Positions 7,336 through 14,906 of a DNA stretch of 64,000 nucleotides are shown piece after piece (position 1 is the first letter of the stretch; each line of letters opens with the position of its first letter). Origin of the DNA: an uncultured Bacteroidales bacterium (lineage in GTDB: Bacteria > Bacteroidota > Bacteroidia > Bacteroidales > Bacteroidaceae). Where the stretch lies: the NCBI GenBank assembly GCA_902786925.1, contig CADAEK010000006.1, forward strand, positions 1-64,000, given 5' to 3'. The notes beneath the pieces are model-generated. The model searched no databases and had not been told where the DNA came from. It saw nothing but the letters and a program-made list of their open reading frames with translations. The position numbers and the translations under genes are program-made.

Positions 7336-9672
7336 ATGAGTGTACATGTAATCTATTATCAGGACGGGGCGAAGATGATGCGCCCTGTCCTCAACAGAGA
7401 GGAGTATTTGAAGTTGCGCGACAGCCGCAAGCAGACGGCCGCCATGAAGGCTGTGCATGAGGGTGACGAGAAGCAGAAGCAACGCCTTGAGCAGATGAAC
7501 TACAGCTGTCTGCCTAACGAGGACGGCTCGCTGAAGGGCTCTGCACGCATGAGCAGCACCATCGGCATGGATGTTGACCATATCGCGAAGGAGGAGATGC
7601 AGCCGGTGAGGGAGCGCATTCTGGAGAAGAAGGAGGAGCTGGGCTTGCTGATGCTGGAAGTGAGCGCTCGTGGCGAGGGTTTTCACTTGGTGTTCAGACG
7701 CCGCCAGGAGCTGACCCAAGAGGAATGCCTCAAGTGGGCAAGCGATCTGTTGGGCGTGAAGTATGACGACGGAGCGAAGGACATCACGAGGGTGTTCTTT
7801 ACGACGACGGCAGCGGAACTGCTTTATCTTGACGATGAAATCTTTGAAGTTCAAGAAGTTCAAAGGGTTCAAGAAGCTCAAAGGGTTCAAGAAGCTCAAA
7901 GAGAAAACGAAAAAGTCTCTCATTCTCAAATTCCTGATAAAGGCCCATCTTTCGCAACTTCCTTCAAGGGGATTCCTTACACAACGATTATCGCTGAGTA
8001 TTGGCGTCGGACTGGGGGTGAACCGAGTGAGGGTGAGCGCAACAAATGTCTGCACAAGCTGGCTGCCAATCTGCGTGCCATCTGTGACGACAAGGAGGAG
8101 TGGCTGCTGGAGGTTATGCCTCGATTCGGGCTGCCTGAGCAGGAGATGAGGAGTATCGTCCACTCGGCTTGCAAGGAGCCTACCAAAGGCTCGAAAATGA
8201 TGGATGAGATTGTCAGGACGATTAACGAAAACGAAAACCTTAGCGAAAACGAAAACGTTAACGATAACGATTTGTCAATTGTCAATTATCAATTGTCAAT
8301 TAAGAAGTTGCCGCAGGGTGTGAAGGATTCTGTAGATGCAGTGGGGCAGCAACTCGCAATGCCAATGATAACGGCCATCTGTCCTGCTATCGGTGCGCTG
8401 GCAACGGGTGTGATGCTGGATGTTCACGGCCAGAAGAGGGGACTGAACTTGATTAGCTACATCGCTGGTGATTTCGCTTCTGGAAAAGGCAGCATCGACC
8501 CTGTGGTGGAGGCTTGGATGAACGAGGTGATAGAGTTTGACAAGCTGTATATGCAGCAGGAGGAGGAATACCGCAACAAGAAGAGGGCTGCGAAGAACAA
8601 GAAGGAACAGCCAGAGGAACCTCAGCTGCCTGTGCGCTTCATCACCCTGAACAGCACGGTGGCGAAGCTGGCAGAGCGCTTGGCCAACACCGATGGGAAG
8701 CATGCCTTCTCGTTTACGCCAGAGGCGGACACGGTGGCACAGAAGTGGCGTTCGTCCATGAGCGATTTCTCTGTGATGCTACGCCAAAGCTACGACGGCA
8801 GCAAGTTCGACAGGGAAGCCAAGAGCGTGGAGGCTGTGAACGTGCATATAGAGAAATTGTTGTGGAATGTCTGTATGTGCGGAACGCCTGATGCTCTCTA
8901 TCGTGTGGTGTCGAACTACACTGACGGATTTCAGAGCCGTATTGCGGTGGCTCGAACTCCTGACAATACGTTTGCTCCACTGGAGGAGAAGCCGCACGTG
9001 CTGACCGACCACCAGAAGGACCGCATCCTGCAGATTGCGCACTTGTTGCCCCTGATGCAGGGCGAGGTGGTGCTGCCGAAACTTGAAAAGAAGGGCCGTG
9101 AGTGGTTGGAGAAGATTCGTCTGGAAACAATGAAGAATGATGACCGCACCAAAGCACGACAGCGCATCCGAGTGTGTGTGACAGCGCAGCGAATGGCATG
9201 CTGCATCATGCTCTGCAAGGTGTGTGAGACATTGATTCAGAAGCACGGACTGAATGGAGCGGAAGCGCTGCTGAAGCAGCATCCGAAGCTTTGGATGGAG
9301 CAGCTCCTGAAGGCTCAAACACCACAAATGCTGGAGTTTTATGACGTGATTGCCGACTCGCTTCTGGAGAACGCTCTCTTCTTCTTCCGCGATCGTATCG
9401 AGAACGCTTTCAACAGCCGAGACTATGCTGGCTATCTGGACGGAGAACGGTTGAGACGAGGCAAGAATGACACTATCTTTGAAAGGCTGGACGTGCAGTT
9501 TACTATCGAGCAGGCGATGCAGCACTGCGTGGCTGTCAAGGGTGCAGGCGTGACTCGCAACTCTGTTAAACAGATGCTGAAGAATTGGCGGAAGCAGGGA
9601 CTGGTAGTGCAAATCGAAGCAGGGAAGTATCGCAAGTCTCAAAATATGGAAATGGGCGATAGGGTGTCATGA
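7336..9672 (+). CDS. Primase-like VirE_N/BT4734 + DUF3987 protein
   Basis: The 778 residues fall into three parts. Residues ~60-170 carry a VirE N-terminal/BT4734-like domain whose motifs resemble archaeo-eukaryotic primases: SSTIGMDVDH (Asp79, Asp81), ARGEGFHLVFRR (His117) and AKDITRVFF (Asp149). Residues ~210-285 look like a PriCT-type helical segment. Residues ~325-740 form the DUF3987 helicase-like domain with a P-loop-like GDFASGKGS (378-386). The linkers at residues 171-190 (VQEVQRVQEAQRVQEAQRE) and 298-324 (ENENLSENENVNDND, then LSIVNYQLSIKK) are translations of simple DNA repeats. The stop lies inside a GTGTCA array. Such genes are common in Bacteroidales beside capsule loci and mobile DNA. 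DNA synthesis or replication activity is inferred from the motifs only. Confidence 0.8.
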   Translation: MSVHVIYYQDGAKMMRPVLNREEYLKLRDSRKQTAAMKAVHEGDEKQKQRLEQMNYSCLPNEDGSLKGSARMSSTIGMDVDHIAKEEMQPVRERILEKKEELGLLMLEVSARGEGFHLVFRRRQELTQEECLKWASDLLGVKYDDGAKDITRVFFTTTAAELLYLDDEIFEVQEVQRVQEAQRVQEAQRENEKVSHSQIPDKGPSFATSFKGIPYTTIIAEYWRRTGGEPSEGERNKCLHKLAANLRAICDDKEEWLLEVMPRFGLPEQEMRSIVHSACKEPTKGSKMMDEIVRTINENENLSENENVNDNDLSIVNYQLSIKKLPQGVKDSVDAVGQQLAMPMITAICPAIGALATGVMLDVHGQKRGLNLISYIAGDFASGKGSIDPVVEAWMNEVIEFDKLYMQQEEEYRNKKRAAKNKKEQPEEPQLPVRFITLNSTVAKLAERLANTDGKHAFSFTPEADTVAQKWRSSMSDFSVMLRQSYDGSKFDREAKSVEAVNVHIEKLLWNVCMCGTPDALYRVVSNYTDGFQSRIAVARTPDNTFAPLEEKPHVLTDHQKDRILQIAHLLPLMQGEVVLPKLEKKGREWLEKIRLETMKNDDRTKARQRIRVCVTAQRMACCIMLCKVCETLIQKHGLNGAEALLKQHPKLWMEQLLKAQTPQMLEFYDVIADSLLENALFFFRDRIENAFNSRDYAGYLDGERLRRGKNDTIFERLDVQFTIEQAMQHCVAVKGAGVTRNSVKQMLKNWRKQGLVVQIEAGKYRKSQNMEMGDRVS

Positions 9673-9711
9673 GTGTCAAGTGTCACGAGTGTCATTTAGC
9701 GCTCGAAAGTG
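9660..9711. repeat. 52-bp direct repeat, right copy
   Basis: Identical to 4-55. It begins in the last codons of the primase-like gene, includes its TGA, and contains overlapping GTGTCA units. Unlike the left copy, it is not followed by the AT-rich hairpin or an inverted arm. Confidence 0.9.
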
Positions 9712-9727
9712 ATCAACTATTTTAATA

Positions 9728-10180
9728 ATGAATCAAATCAAAACTAAAACAAAAATGTTACCAAGAGGATTGAGAAATAATAACCCGCTGAATATCCGCA
9801 GAAGCAAGGACCAGTGGAAAGGTACGTCGAAAACGCAGAACGACAAGAGTTTCTGCCAGTTTGAAACTTTGGAATGGGGCTGGCGGGCTGCTTTCTGCCT
9901 GCTTGCCCGCACGTACTGCCAGAAGTACCGCCTCTGCACCATCCGAGGCATCATTTCGAGGTGGGCGCCGCCTAACGAGAACAACACTCGTGCCTATATC
10001 GAGAATGTCTCTCGCCTGTCTGGCATCGCTCCTGACGAGCCGCTGGGCAACCCGTCGGACAAGCCCTCGCGCTGGATGGCACTCGGTATGGCGATGGCGA
10101 TTCAGGAGAACGGCACCACGTCCATCGACTGGTTCGCTATGCTGAGAGGATGGGAGCTTGCGAGGGAGGAGGAGAGTTGA
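9728..10180 (+). CDS. P5/lysozyme-like protein
   Basis: The 150-residue product begins with a basic leader and then LPRGLRNNNPLNIRRSKDQW. The RGLRNNNPLNIR signature is typical of Bacteroides proteins annotated as structural protein P5 or phage-type muramidase. Next come FCQFETLEWGWRAAFCLL, YCQKYRLCTIRGIISRWAPP, and a C-terminal helical part with NNTRAYIENVSRLSGI. This fits a small lysozyme or transglycosylase-like fold acting on peptidoglycan, although no classical signal peptide is present. Start at 9728; Met at 9755 is an alternative. The stop codon sits inside GTTGACA repeats. Pairing with a primase-like gene suggests a phage- or satellite-derived module, which is inference. Confidence 0.7.
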   Translation: MNQIKTKTKMLPRGLRNNNPLNIRRSKDQWKGTSKTQNDKSFCQFETLEWGWRAAFCLLARTYCQKYRLCTIRGIISRWAPPNENNTRAYIENVSRLSGIAPDEPLGNPSDKPSRWMALGMAMAIQENGTTSIDWFAMLRGWELAREEES

Positions 10181-10330
10181 CAGTTGACAATTGACAATTG
10201 ACAATTAGCTTCGCTGAGGTTTGGGCGCGACTCGGCATAGTTCAAGTACACTTGACTCTGCTCTCGCTGCTACAAACGTTGACAGGTGAGAGGGCTAATG
10301 TCTAATGTCTGATGTCTAATGTCGGAGGGT
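10171..10330. repeat. Heptamer repeats downstream of the P5-like gene
   Basis: GTTGACA/ATTGACA units lie at 10175-10206 and CTAATGT-type units at 10293-10323. The latter are the reverse complement of units near 6850, so the primase and P5 genes are flanked by inverted versions of the same tracts. Confidence 0.8.
10207..10280 (-). repeat. Dispersed palindromic element, copy 2
   Basis: Read on the minus strand it aligns with 811-875 through CGAGAGCAGAGTCAAG and TTGAACTATGCCGAG. Copies in opposite orientation lie at the two ends of the accessory region. Confidence 0.55.
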
Positions 10331-10343
10331 GGAGGGAAATGTG

Positions 10344-10390
10344 AAAAAGTGAAAGAGGGGGCTGGCGCAGTGCCCCTCTTTCACTTTTTT
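10344..10390. terminator. Strong bidirectional terminator
   Basis: There is a perfect 17-bp stem (10344-10360 with 10373-10389) with A-run and T-run ends and a 12-base loop. It can stop transcription from the P5-like gene on the plus strand and from the minus-strand remnant at 10381. Confidence 0.9.
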
Positions 10391-10605
10391 ATCTTCTTGT
10401 GGTTGTTGATGAGGATGCCGCGTGTGGTGTCGGTGGCTTGGATGCCGCTGAGCGTGTAGGTGGGGGTGTTGGGAATGATGGCTGTGGCTGGAATGGAGCA
10501 GGAGGAGCTTAGGAGGAGCATATGTAGTTCGCTGATTGGGGTTGTCAGTTTTCTGTCAAATAAGAGTAAGGCGTATAGAGGAAGCTGACAGAGAGGCAGA
10601 AACAC
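10381..10605 (-). pseudogene. Remnant of an exported protein's C-terminal tail
   Basis: The last ~30 residues read PTYTLSGIQATDTTRGIL and then INNHKKIKK. This is the classic end of Bacteroidetes C-terminal sorting domains (TLSGxxxxxxxxKGIxIxxGKK). Upstream the frame is unlike a protein body and lacks a signal peptide, so only the 3' end of a former surface-protein gene seems to survive. The terminator at 10344-10390 is where such a gene would end. Identification rests on the tail pattern alone. Confidence 0.45.
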
Positions 10606-10836
10606 GGCTCTGTAGCGGTGAACGTGTTTGATTGGGCGTCCATCTTTTCAATGCTTTTCATGCAGTCGGGGAAGTTGTTCATAAGTTGCAAATAATTATT
10701 CATAACTTATGAATAAGTAAAATCATGCCGTAAAATACGGCACGATGGGGCAACAAGGGCTCCTTCGAAAGATGGTCCAATAAGTATACAGTGAACCCCG
10801 AAAGTTGCTTATCCAACTCTCGGGGCTCACTGCTAT
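10606..10836. repeat. Spacer with 21-bp-type repeat units
   Basis: The motif TTCATAAGTTGCAAATAATT (about 10678-10697) is followed 21 bases later by a degenerate copy (CATAACTTATGAATAAG, 10701-10717). These match the seven-unit array at 46901-47040. No gene is seen in this spacer. The AAGTTGCTTATCC and CTCGGGGCTCACTG region at 10800-10832 may contribute to a 3' end. Confidence 0.6.
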
Positions 10837-11289
10837 TCAATATTTCTGGTCATCAAAGTCCTCGTCGTCCTCTTCCTCATCGTCGTCGTCGAAATCGAAC
10901 TCAAAGTCGCCAAAGAAGGCTGGCTGGATGAAGTCATCAAGTTCACGGCGCTCCTTTTTGGTGGGACGGCCTGTGCCACGTGCTCGGCCTACGAATCCGC
11001 TGATGCGATTCATCTCGAGCAGTTCAAGCTGTTCTTTGGCGGTGACGTTCTCCAGCACCTCGGGCACCAACTTGGCGCCTACACGGTTTTGGATGGCTTT
11101 GAGCACTTTGAAGGAATAGGTGATGGGGGGCTTGCGCACCTCAATGATATCGCCCTCCTTAATCATCTTGGAGGCTTTCTGTTTCACTCCCGCTATCGTA
11201 ATGCGCCCATTCTTGCAGGCGTCGGCAGCTATGGAACGCGTCTTGAAGATGCGGGCTGCCCACAGCCATTTGTCGAGTCTTGCTTCCAT
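10837..11289 (-). CDS. S4-domain RNA-binding protein, Hsp15-like
   Basis: The 150-residue protein has an N-terminal S4 RNA-binding domain (residues ~1-65: RLDKWLWAARIFKTRS, ACKNGRITIAG, VKQKASKMIKEGDIIEVR). This is characteristic of the heat-shock protein Hsp15, which binds 50S subunits carrying a stalled nascent chain. A conserved middle (GRPTKKERRELDDF) follows. It ends in a strongly acidic tail of Asp and Glu residues (about 130-148) that is unusual compared with the basic C terminus of E. coli Hsp15. It lies 41 bases downstream of pth on the same strand, which fits a ribosome-rescue pairing. Function is inferred by family. Confidence 0.8.
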   Translation of the reverse strand: MEARLDKWLWAARIFKTRSIAADACKNGRITIAGVKQKASKMIKEGDIIEVRKPPITYSFKVLKAIQNRVGAKLVPEVLENVTAKEQLELLEMNRISGFVGRARGTGRPTKKERRELDDFIQPAFFGDFEFDFDDDDEEEDDEDFDDQKY

Positions 11290-11330
11290 TTGTTTCCGTT
11301 ATATTGATGTCATGCTCCACATCACAGTGA

Positions 11331-11894
11331 TCACTTCCTGTTATACTGATTCATGGTTCGGTCGAGCCCCTGCAGACAGAAGCTCTTAATCATCTCGCCC
11401 ACGTAATCCAGCTTTTCCTCAATGATCTTGTTGTCCTCATCGCTAAACTGGCCCAGCACAAAATCGACCTGACCACCCTTGGGAAAGTCGTTGCCAATGC
11501 CGAACTTGATGCGGGCATACTCCTGAGTCATCATGCAGGAGGCGATGTTTTTCAGTCCATTGTGACCACCATCGCTACCATTGCCACGCATACGAATCTT
11601 GCCCACGGGCAGGCTGAGGTCGTCCACAATCACGAGAATGTTCTCCACGGGAATCTTCTCTTGCTGCGTCCAATAGCGGACGGCCTGACCGGAGAGGTTC
11701 ATATAGGTGGAGGGTTTGAGAAGGGTGAGTTCAGCGTTCTTCACACGTGTCTTGGCAATGGCGCCATAACGCTTGTCGGCCCACTCCACTCCCTGTTTCT
11801 TGGCAAAGGCATCCACCACGCGGAAGCCGATGTTGTGACGTGTGTCCACATACTCGTCGCCGATGTTGCCTAGACCTACTATCAAGTATTTCAT
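11331..11894 (-). CDS. pth: Peptidyl-tRNA hydrolase
   Basis: This enzyme cleaves peptidyl-tRNA released during abortive translation. The start at 11894 ([15 protein letters not shown]) gives 187 residues, close to the family's usual ~190. Catalytic-site motifs are visible: [10 protein letters not shown] (His20 region), [13 protein letters not shown] (Asn in the substrate groove), [16 protein letters not shown] and [13 protein letters not shown] longer start at 11948 ([13 protein letters not shown]) would add a basic extension and cannot be excluded. A start at 12008 would fall inside the rplY terminator and is unlikely. It is followed by the Hsp15-like gene. Confidence 0.93.
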   Translation of the reverse strand: MKYLIVGLGNIGDEYVDTRHNIGFRVVDAFAKKQGVEWADKRYGAIAKTRVKNAELTLLKPSTYMNLSGQAVRYWTQQEKIPVENILVIVDDLSLPVGKIRMRGNGSDGGHNGLKNIASCMMTQEYARIKFGIGNDFPKGGQVDFVLGQFSDEDNKIIEEKLDYVGEMIKSFCLQGLDRTMNQYNRK

Positions 11895-11961
11895 ATGATC
11901 ATCTTCTGTTTTCGCCTCTTTCTTGCGAAACCAATCAAAAAGCCACATATTATTATATATT

Positions 11962-12014
11962 GGAAAAAAGAAAGAGGGTGCACCCATGCCGGAGAACGGT
12001 AGGTACACCCTCTT
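11962..12014 (-). terminator. Terminator after rplY
   Basis: On the minus strand, a 13-bp stem with one mismatch (12014-12002 with 11984-11972) is followed by a T-rich run (complement of 11962-11973). It lies between rplY and pth. Confidence 0.8.
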
Positions 12015-12043
12015 GTGCTTTGTAGTTTCTGTCTACAATCGGC

Positions 12044-12646
12044 TTACTTGTCAGCCTCTGCTTCTGCCTGTGCAGCACGGGCAGCACGGGTCATACGAAC
12101 GGCGCAAACAACAACTTCCTTAGAAGTGATGATTTCGAGGCCTTCGTAAGAGAGAGCACCCACCTTCATTGACTTGCCAAGACCGAGGTTGGTTACATCA
12201 ATGTCGAGAGTGTCAGGGAACTGAGTGTAGAGAGCCTTCACAGCGAGCTTGCGAACGTTGAGGGCAAGCTTACCACCGGCACGAACACCTTCAGCAAGAC
12301 CGTTGAGCTTGACAGGAATCTCGAACACAACAGGCTTGTCTTCTGTAATCTGGTAGAAGTCAACGTGTACAGGACGGTCAGTTACGAAGTCGCACTGCAG
12401 GTCCTTCAGAATAGCCTTCACGCTCTTGCCATCTACTACGAGGTTGATGATGTACACGTTAGGAGTGTAGAGCAACTTAGCGAGCTCCTTCTCTGAAACC
12501 TGAATGGTCTTTGCTACTGGAAGACCCTTCTCGTCCTTCTCTACTCCGTAGAACACTGCTGGAACCTGACCTGCACGGCGAAGCTCCTTGCTTGCCTTCT
12601 TGCCATACTCTGTACGAGTCTGTGCGTTGATAGTGATTTCTTTCAT
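12044..12646 (-). CDS. rplY: 50S ribosomal protein L25, general stress protein Ctc form
   Basis: The 200-residue protein is of the long Ctc type: an N-terminal L25 domain that binds 5S rRNA (residues 1-95: RTEYGKKASKELRRAGQVPA, VHVDFYQI) and a C-terminal beta domain (FEIPVKLNGLAEGVRAGGKL, LDIDVTNLGLGKSMKVG). The C terminus ends in an Ala/Glu-rich tail. Its transcript seems to start near 12795, giving a leader of about 150 bases, and to end at the terminator at 11962-12014. It is well separated from neighbours and probably monocistronic. Confidence 0.95.
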   Translation of the reverse strand: MKEITINAQTRTEYGKKASKELRRAGQVPAVFYGVEKDEKGLPVAKTIQVSEKELAKLLYTPNVYIINLVVDGKSVKAILKDLQCDFVTDRPVHVDFYQITEDKPVVFEIPVKLNGLAEGVRAGGKLALNVRKLAVKALYTQFPDTLDIDVTNLGLGKSMKVGALSYEGLEIITSKEVVVCAVRMTRAARAAQAEAEADK

Positions 12647-12800
12647 TTGAAATGTTTTTTGTGTTACTATAAATTAAGTTTTCGGTTGAAAGCCGACAGC
12701 AAGAAAAGAGTCCTGCAACGGCTCCCGTTGTGCTTAATTTTGCCATCACACGGATGCCCTCCACTCGAAGTGGGGCGAATGTGTTGCCCAAAAAAGCGGC

Positions 12801-12808
12801 ACAAAGGT
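12801..12808 (-). promoter_or_regulatory. Candidate -7 box for rplY
   Basis: On the minus strand this reads TACCTTTG. It lies about 155 bases before the rplY start, implying a long untranslated leader (12647-12795) in which local pairing is possible. Confidence 0.55.
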
Positions 12809-12885
12809 ACGGCTTTTGTCCGAGCTGGCAAAAGTTTTCCTTTGTTTTTTATGTCCGGCTATTGAAATTCAGCCTTCTGGAGAAA

Positions 12886-12929
12886 AAGGGAAAGGCTTTC
12901 CAGTCTTGTTGGAGAGCAGGAAAGCCTTT
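12886..12929 (-). terminator. Terminator after the PUR-like gene
   Basis: An 11-bp perfect stem (AAAGGCTTTCC at 12891-12901 with GGAAAGCCTTT at 12919-12929) is followed on the minus strand by CCCTTTTT. Confidence 0.8.
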
Positions 12930-12940
12930 ATTGTGTGCTA

Positions 12941-13348
12941 TTAAAAGATGTCTTTTACCTTGTCCAAGAAGCTCCTTTTCTCGGTCTTCTCCTCATCTTC
13001 TTCAACAGCTGCAGTTCGAGCACCTTCTATTGCCTCTTCTTTTGCGTAGGCTGCCTCGCGCTGTGCCTTGGCTTTCTGGGCCTCTTCTACGGACACAACA
13101 CCCTTGGCCACATCAAGTGTACGATTCAGAGCATCAACAAACTTCTCATAGTCTTCCTTGTACAAAAACAACTTGTGCTTCTGGAACACGAAGCGAGGAT
13201 TCTCTGGAGTTCCCTCATTGATTTTCTTACTCTCTGTGATGGCAATGTATTTGTCACCATTTCTGCTCTGCTTCACATCGAAATAATAGATGCGCTTGCC
13301 CGCTTTGACACCCTCCGAGAAAACGAGGTCTTTGTCTGTTTCGCCCAT
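12941..13348 (-). CDS. DUF3276 PUR-alpha-like nucleic-acid-binding protein
   Basis: The ~135-residue protein matches the Bacteroidetes DUF3276 family related to PUR-alpha single-stranded nucleic-acid binders: VFSEGVKAGKRIYYFDVKQS, YIAITESKKI, FVFQKHKLFLYKEDYEKF. The PUR repeat occupies residues ~8-80. After it come a charged Ala/Glu helix and a short conserved-looking end, SFLDKVKDIF. The start at 13348 (MGETDKD) is chosen over 13354 (MIMGE), which is equally possible. It has its own terminator and is divergent from nusB. Confidence 0.85.
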   Translation of the reverse strand: MGETDKDLVFSEGVKAGKRIYYFDVKQSRNGDKYIAITESKKINEGTPENPRFVFQKHKLFLYKEDYEKFVDALNRTLDVAKGVVSVEEAQKAKAQREAAYAKEEAIEGARTAAVEEDEEKTEKRSFLDKVKDIF

Positions 13349-13490
13349 AATCAAGTTCTTTGTAATTATTCTTTTTATAAATTTTCTACAAAATTGTCGC
13401 TTTTTTTTCGTTTACACAAGATTTTAGCACCTTTTTTTCGTTTTAAAGCAATCATTCCAACAAAAAAGCGGTTTTTTCAAAGAAAATCTC

Positions 13491-13498
13491 TACATTTG
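13491..13498 (+). promoter_or_regulatory. Candidate -7 box for the nusB operon
   Basis: TACATTTG matches the consensus, with the start codon 111 bases downstream. It would serve the five-gene nusB operon. Confidence 0.5.
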
Positions 13499-13608
13499 CA
13501 GTCAAAATGTTCAGAGCAAACCAAGCTACGGGACATCTGGGCACGATTCCCAGACCTTTTATCATATTATATAATATATAGAAACACAAAAAAAGAGTTT
13601 TTTGAGAA

Positions 13609-14535
13609 ATGATTAACCGTACCCTCATTCGCCTGAAAATCGTACAGCTCATGTACGCTTACTATCAAAATAGTGGAAAAAGCATAGATACAGCCGAGAA
13701 AGAGCTCTTGTTCAGCCTCGCAAAGGCTTACGACCTCTACAACTACATGCTGCTGCTCATGGTCAGCGTGTCGCGCTATGCCATTCAGGATGTGGAGCAC
13801 AAGGAGCAGCTCAACAAGGTGGGACACATCGACGAGGAAGTGAGCCACCGCTTTGCCGACAACCGATTCACAGCACAGTTGGAAATCAACAAGCAGCTGA
13901 TGGACTTCGTGGAGACAAAGAAGAAGTCGTGGAACAACGACCTTGACTATGTGAAGAAGCTCTATGCTGACATCGTGCAGAGCGAATACTACACAGAATA
14001 CATGGCGATGGAAGAGGTGACTTACGCTGATGACCGTGAGTTGTGGCGCAAGATATACAAGAACATCATCATGAAGGATGAGCGCATTGACGACATTCTG
14101 GAGGAGCAGAGCCTTTATTGGAACGATGACCGCGAAATCGTGGACACCTTTGTGCTGAAGACTATCAAGCGTTTCGCACCAGAGAATGGTGCCAACCAGG
14201 AGCTGGTGCCTGAATACAAGGACATCGAAGACCAAGACTTTGCCACACGCTTGTTCCGCCGTGCCATCACCAACGATGAGTACTATCGTTCTCTCATTGG
14301 CAAGTGTGTCAAGAACTGGGAGTTCAACCGTCTGGCCTACATGGATGTCATCATCATGCAGATTGCCATTGCCGAACTGCTCAGCTTCCCACAGATTCCT
14401 GTATCTGTCACCATCAACGAATACGTGGAGATAGCCAAATGGTACAGCACTCCTAAGAGCAGTGGTTATGTGAACGGCATCATCGACTCCGTAGCCAAGA
14501 TGCTCAAGAAAGAGAATATCCTCACGAAAGCTTAA
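13609..14535 (+). CDS. nusB: Transcription antitermination protein NusB, long form
   Basis: NusB joins NusE (S10) on boxA RNA in rRNA antitermination. The 308-residue protein opens with LIRLKIVQLMYAYYQNSGKS, as in Bacteroidetes NusB. The NusB helical fold lies in the C-terminal half (residues ~165-300: DFATRLFRRAITNDEYYRSL, NWEFNRLAYMDVIIMQIAIAE, VTINEYVEIAKWYSTPKS, YVNGIIDSVAKML). The N-terminal ~150 residues are an extension usual for Bacteroidetes but absent from the 140-residue E. coli protein. It leads an operon with yajC (38-base gap), ybbR, coaE and a DUF5606 gene. Confidence 0.93.
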   Translation: MINRTLIRLKIVQLMYAYYQNSGKSIDTAEKELLFSLAKAYDLYNYMLLLMVSVSRYAIQDVEHKEQLNKVGHIDEEVSHRFADNRFTAQLEINKQLMDFVETKKKSWNNDLDYVKKLYADIVQSEYYTEYMAMEEVTYADDRELWRKIYKNIIMKDERIDDILEEQSLYWNDDREIVDTFVLKTIKRFAPENGANQELVPEYKDIEDQDFATRLFRRAITNDEYYRSLIGKCVKNWEFNRLAYMDVIIMQIAIAELLSFPQIPVSVTINEYVEIAKWYSTPKSSGYVNGIIDSVAKMLKKENILTKA

Positions 14536-14573
14536 ACAGAAAAAAACAATCAAACTAAATAGAATACAAAACT

Positions 14574-14897
14574 ATGTCCTACTACATGATTCCTGCAGCT
14601 GCAGCCGCACAAGGTGGCTTTGATTTTAGCATGATTCTCATGCTCGTTGCCATGTTCGCCATCATCTACTTCTTCATGATCCGTCCTCAGCGGAAACGTC
14701 AGAAGGAAATCGAGAACTTCCGCAAGAGCCTTGCTATTGGCAGCCAGGTGGTTACCGCCAGCGGCGTGTACGGCACAGTGAAGTCGCTCAACGAAGGTCA
14801 GCCTTACCTCACCATCGAGATTGCCAAAGGCGTGACTATCCAGATTGATCGCAACTTCGTCTATGCCAACGGAGCTCAGCAGGCACCACAAGGGTAA
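14574..14897 (+). CDS. yajC: Preprotein translocase subunit YajC
   Basis: The 107-residue single-pass membrane protein has a short Ala-rich N terminus, one hydrophobic segment (residues ~18-36, MILMLVAMFAIIYFFMIRP) and the conserved RPQRKRQKEIENF stretch that follows the membrane in YajC. A cytoplasmic beta domain comes next (GSQVVTASGVYGTVKSL). YajC associates with SecDF in protein export. It follows nusB and precedes ybbR by 9 bases. Confidence 0.95.
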   Translation: MSYYMIPAAAAAQGGFDFSMILMLVAMFAIIYFFMIRPQRKRQKEIENFRKSLAIGSQVVTASGVYGTVKSLNEGQPYLTIEIAKGVTIQIDRNFVYANGAQQAPQG

Positions 14898-14906
14898 GAC
14901 AACAAC

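Noticed and set aside
11895..12008. Long N-terminal extension of peptidyl-tRNA hydrolase
   Set aside because: The most distant start lies inside the rplY terminator hairpin. The intermediate start at 11948 is kept only as an alternative.
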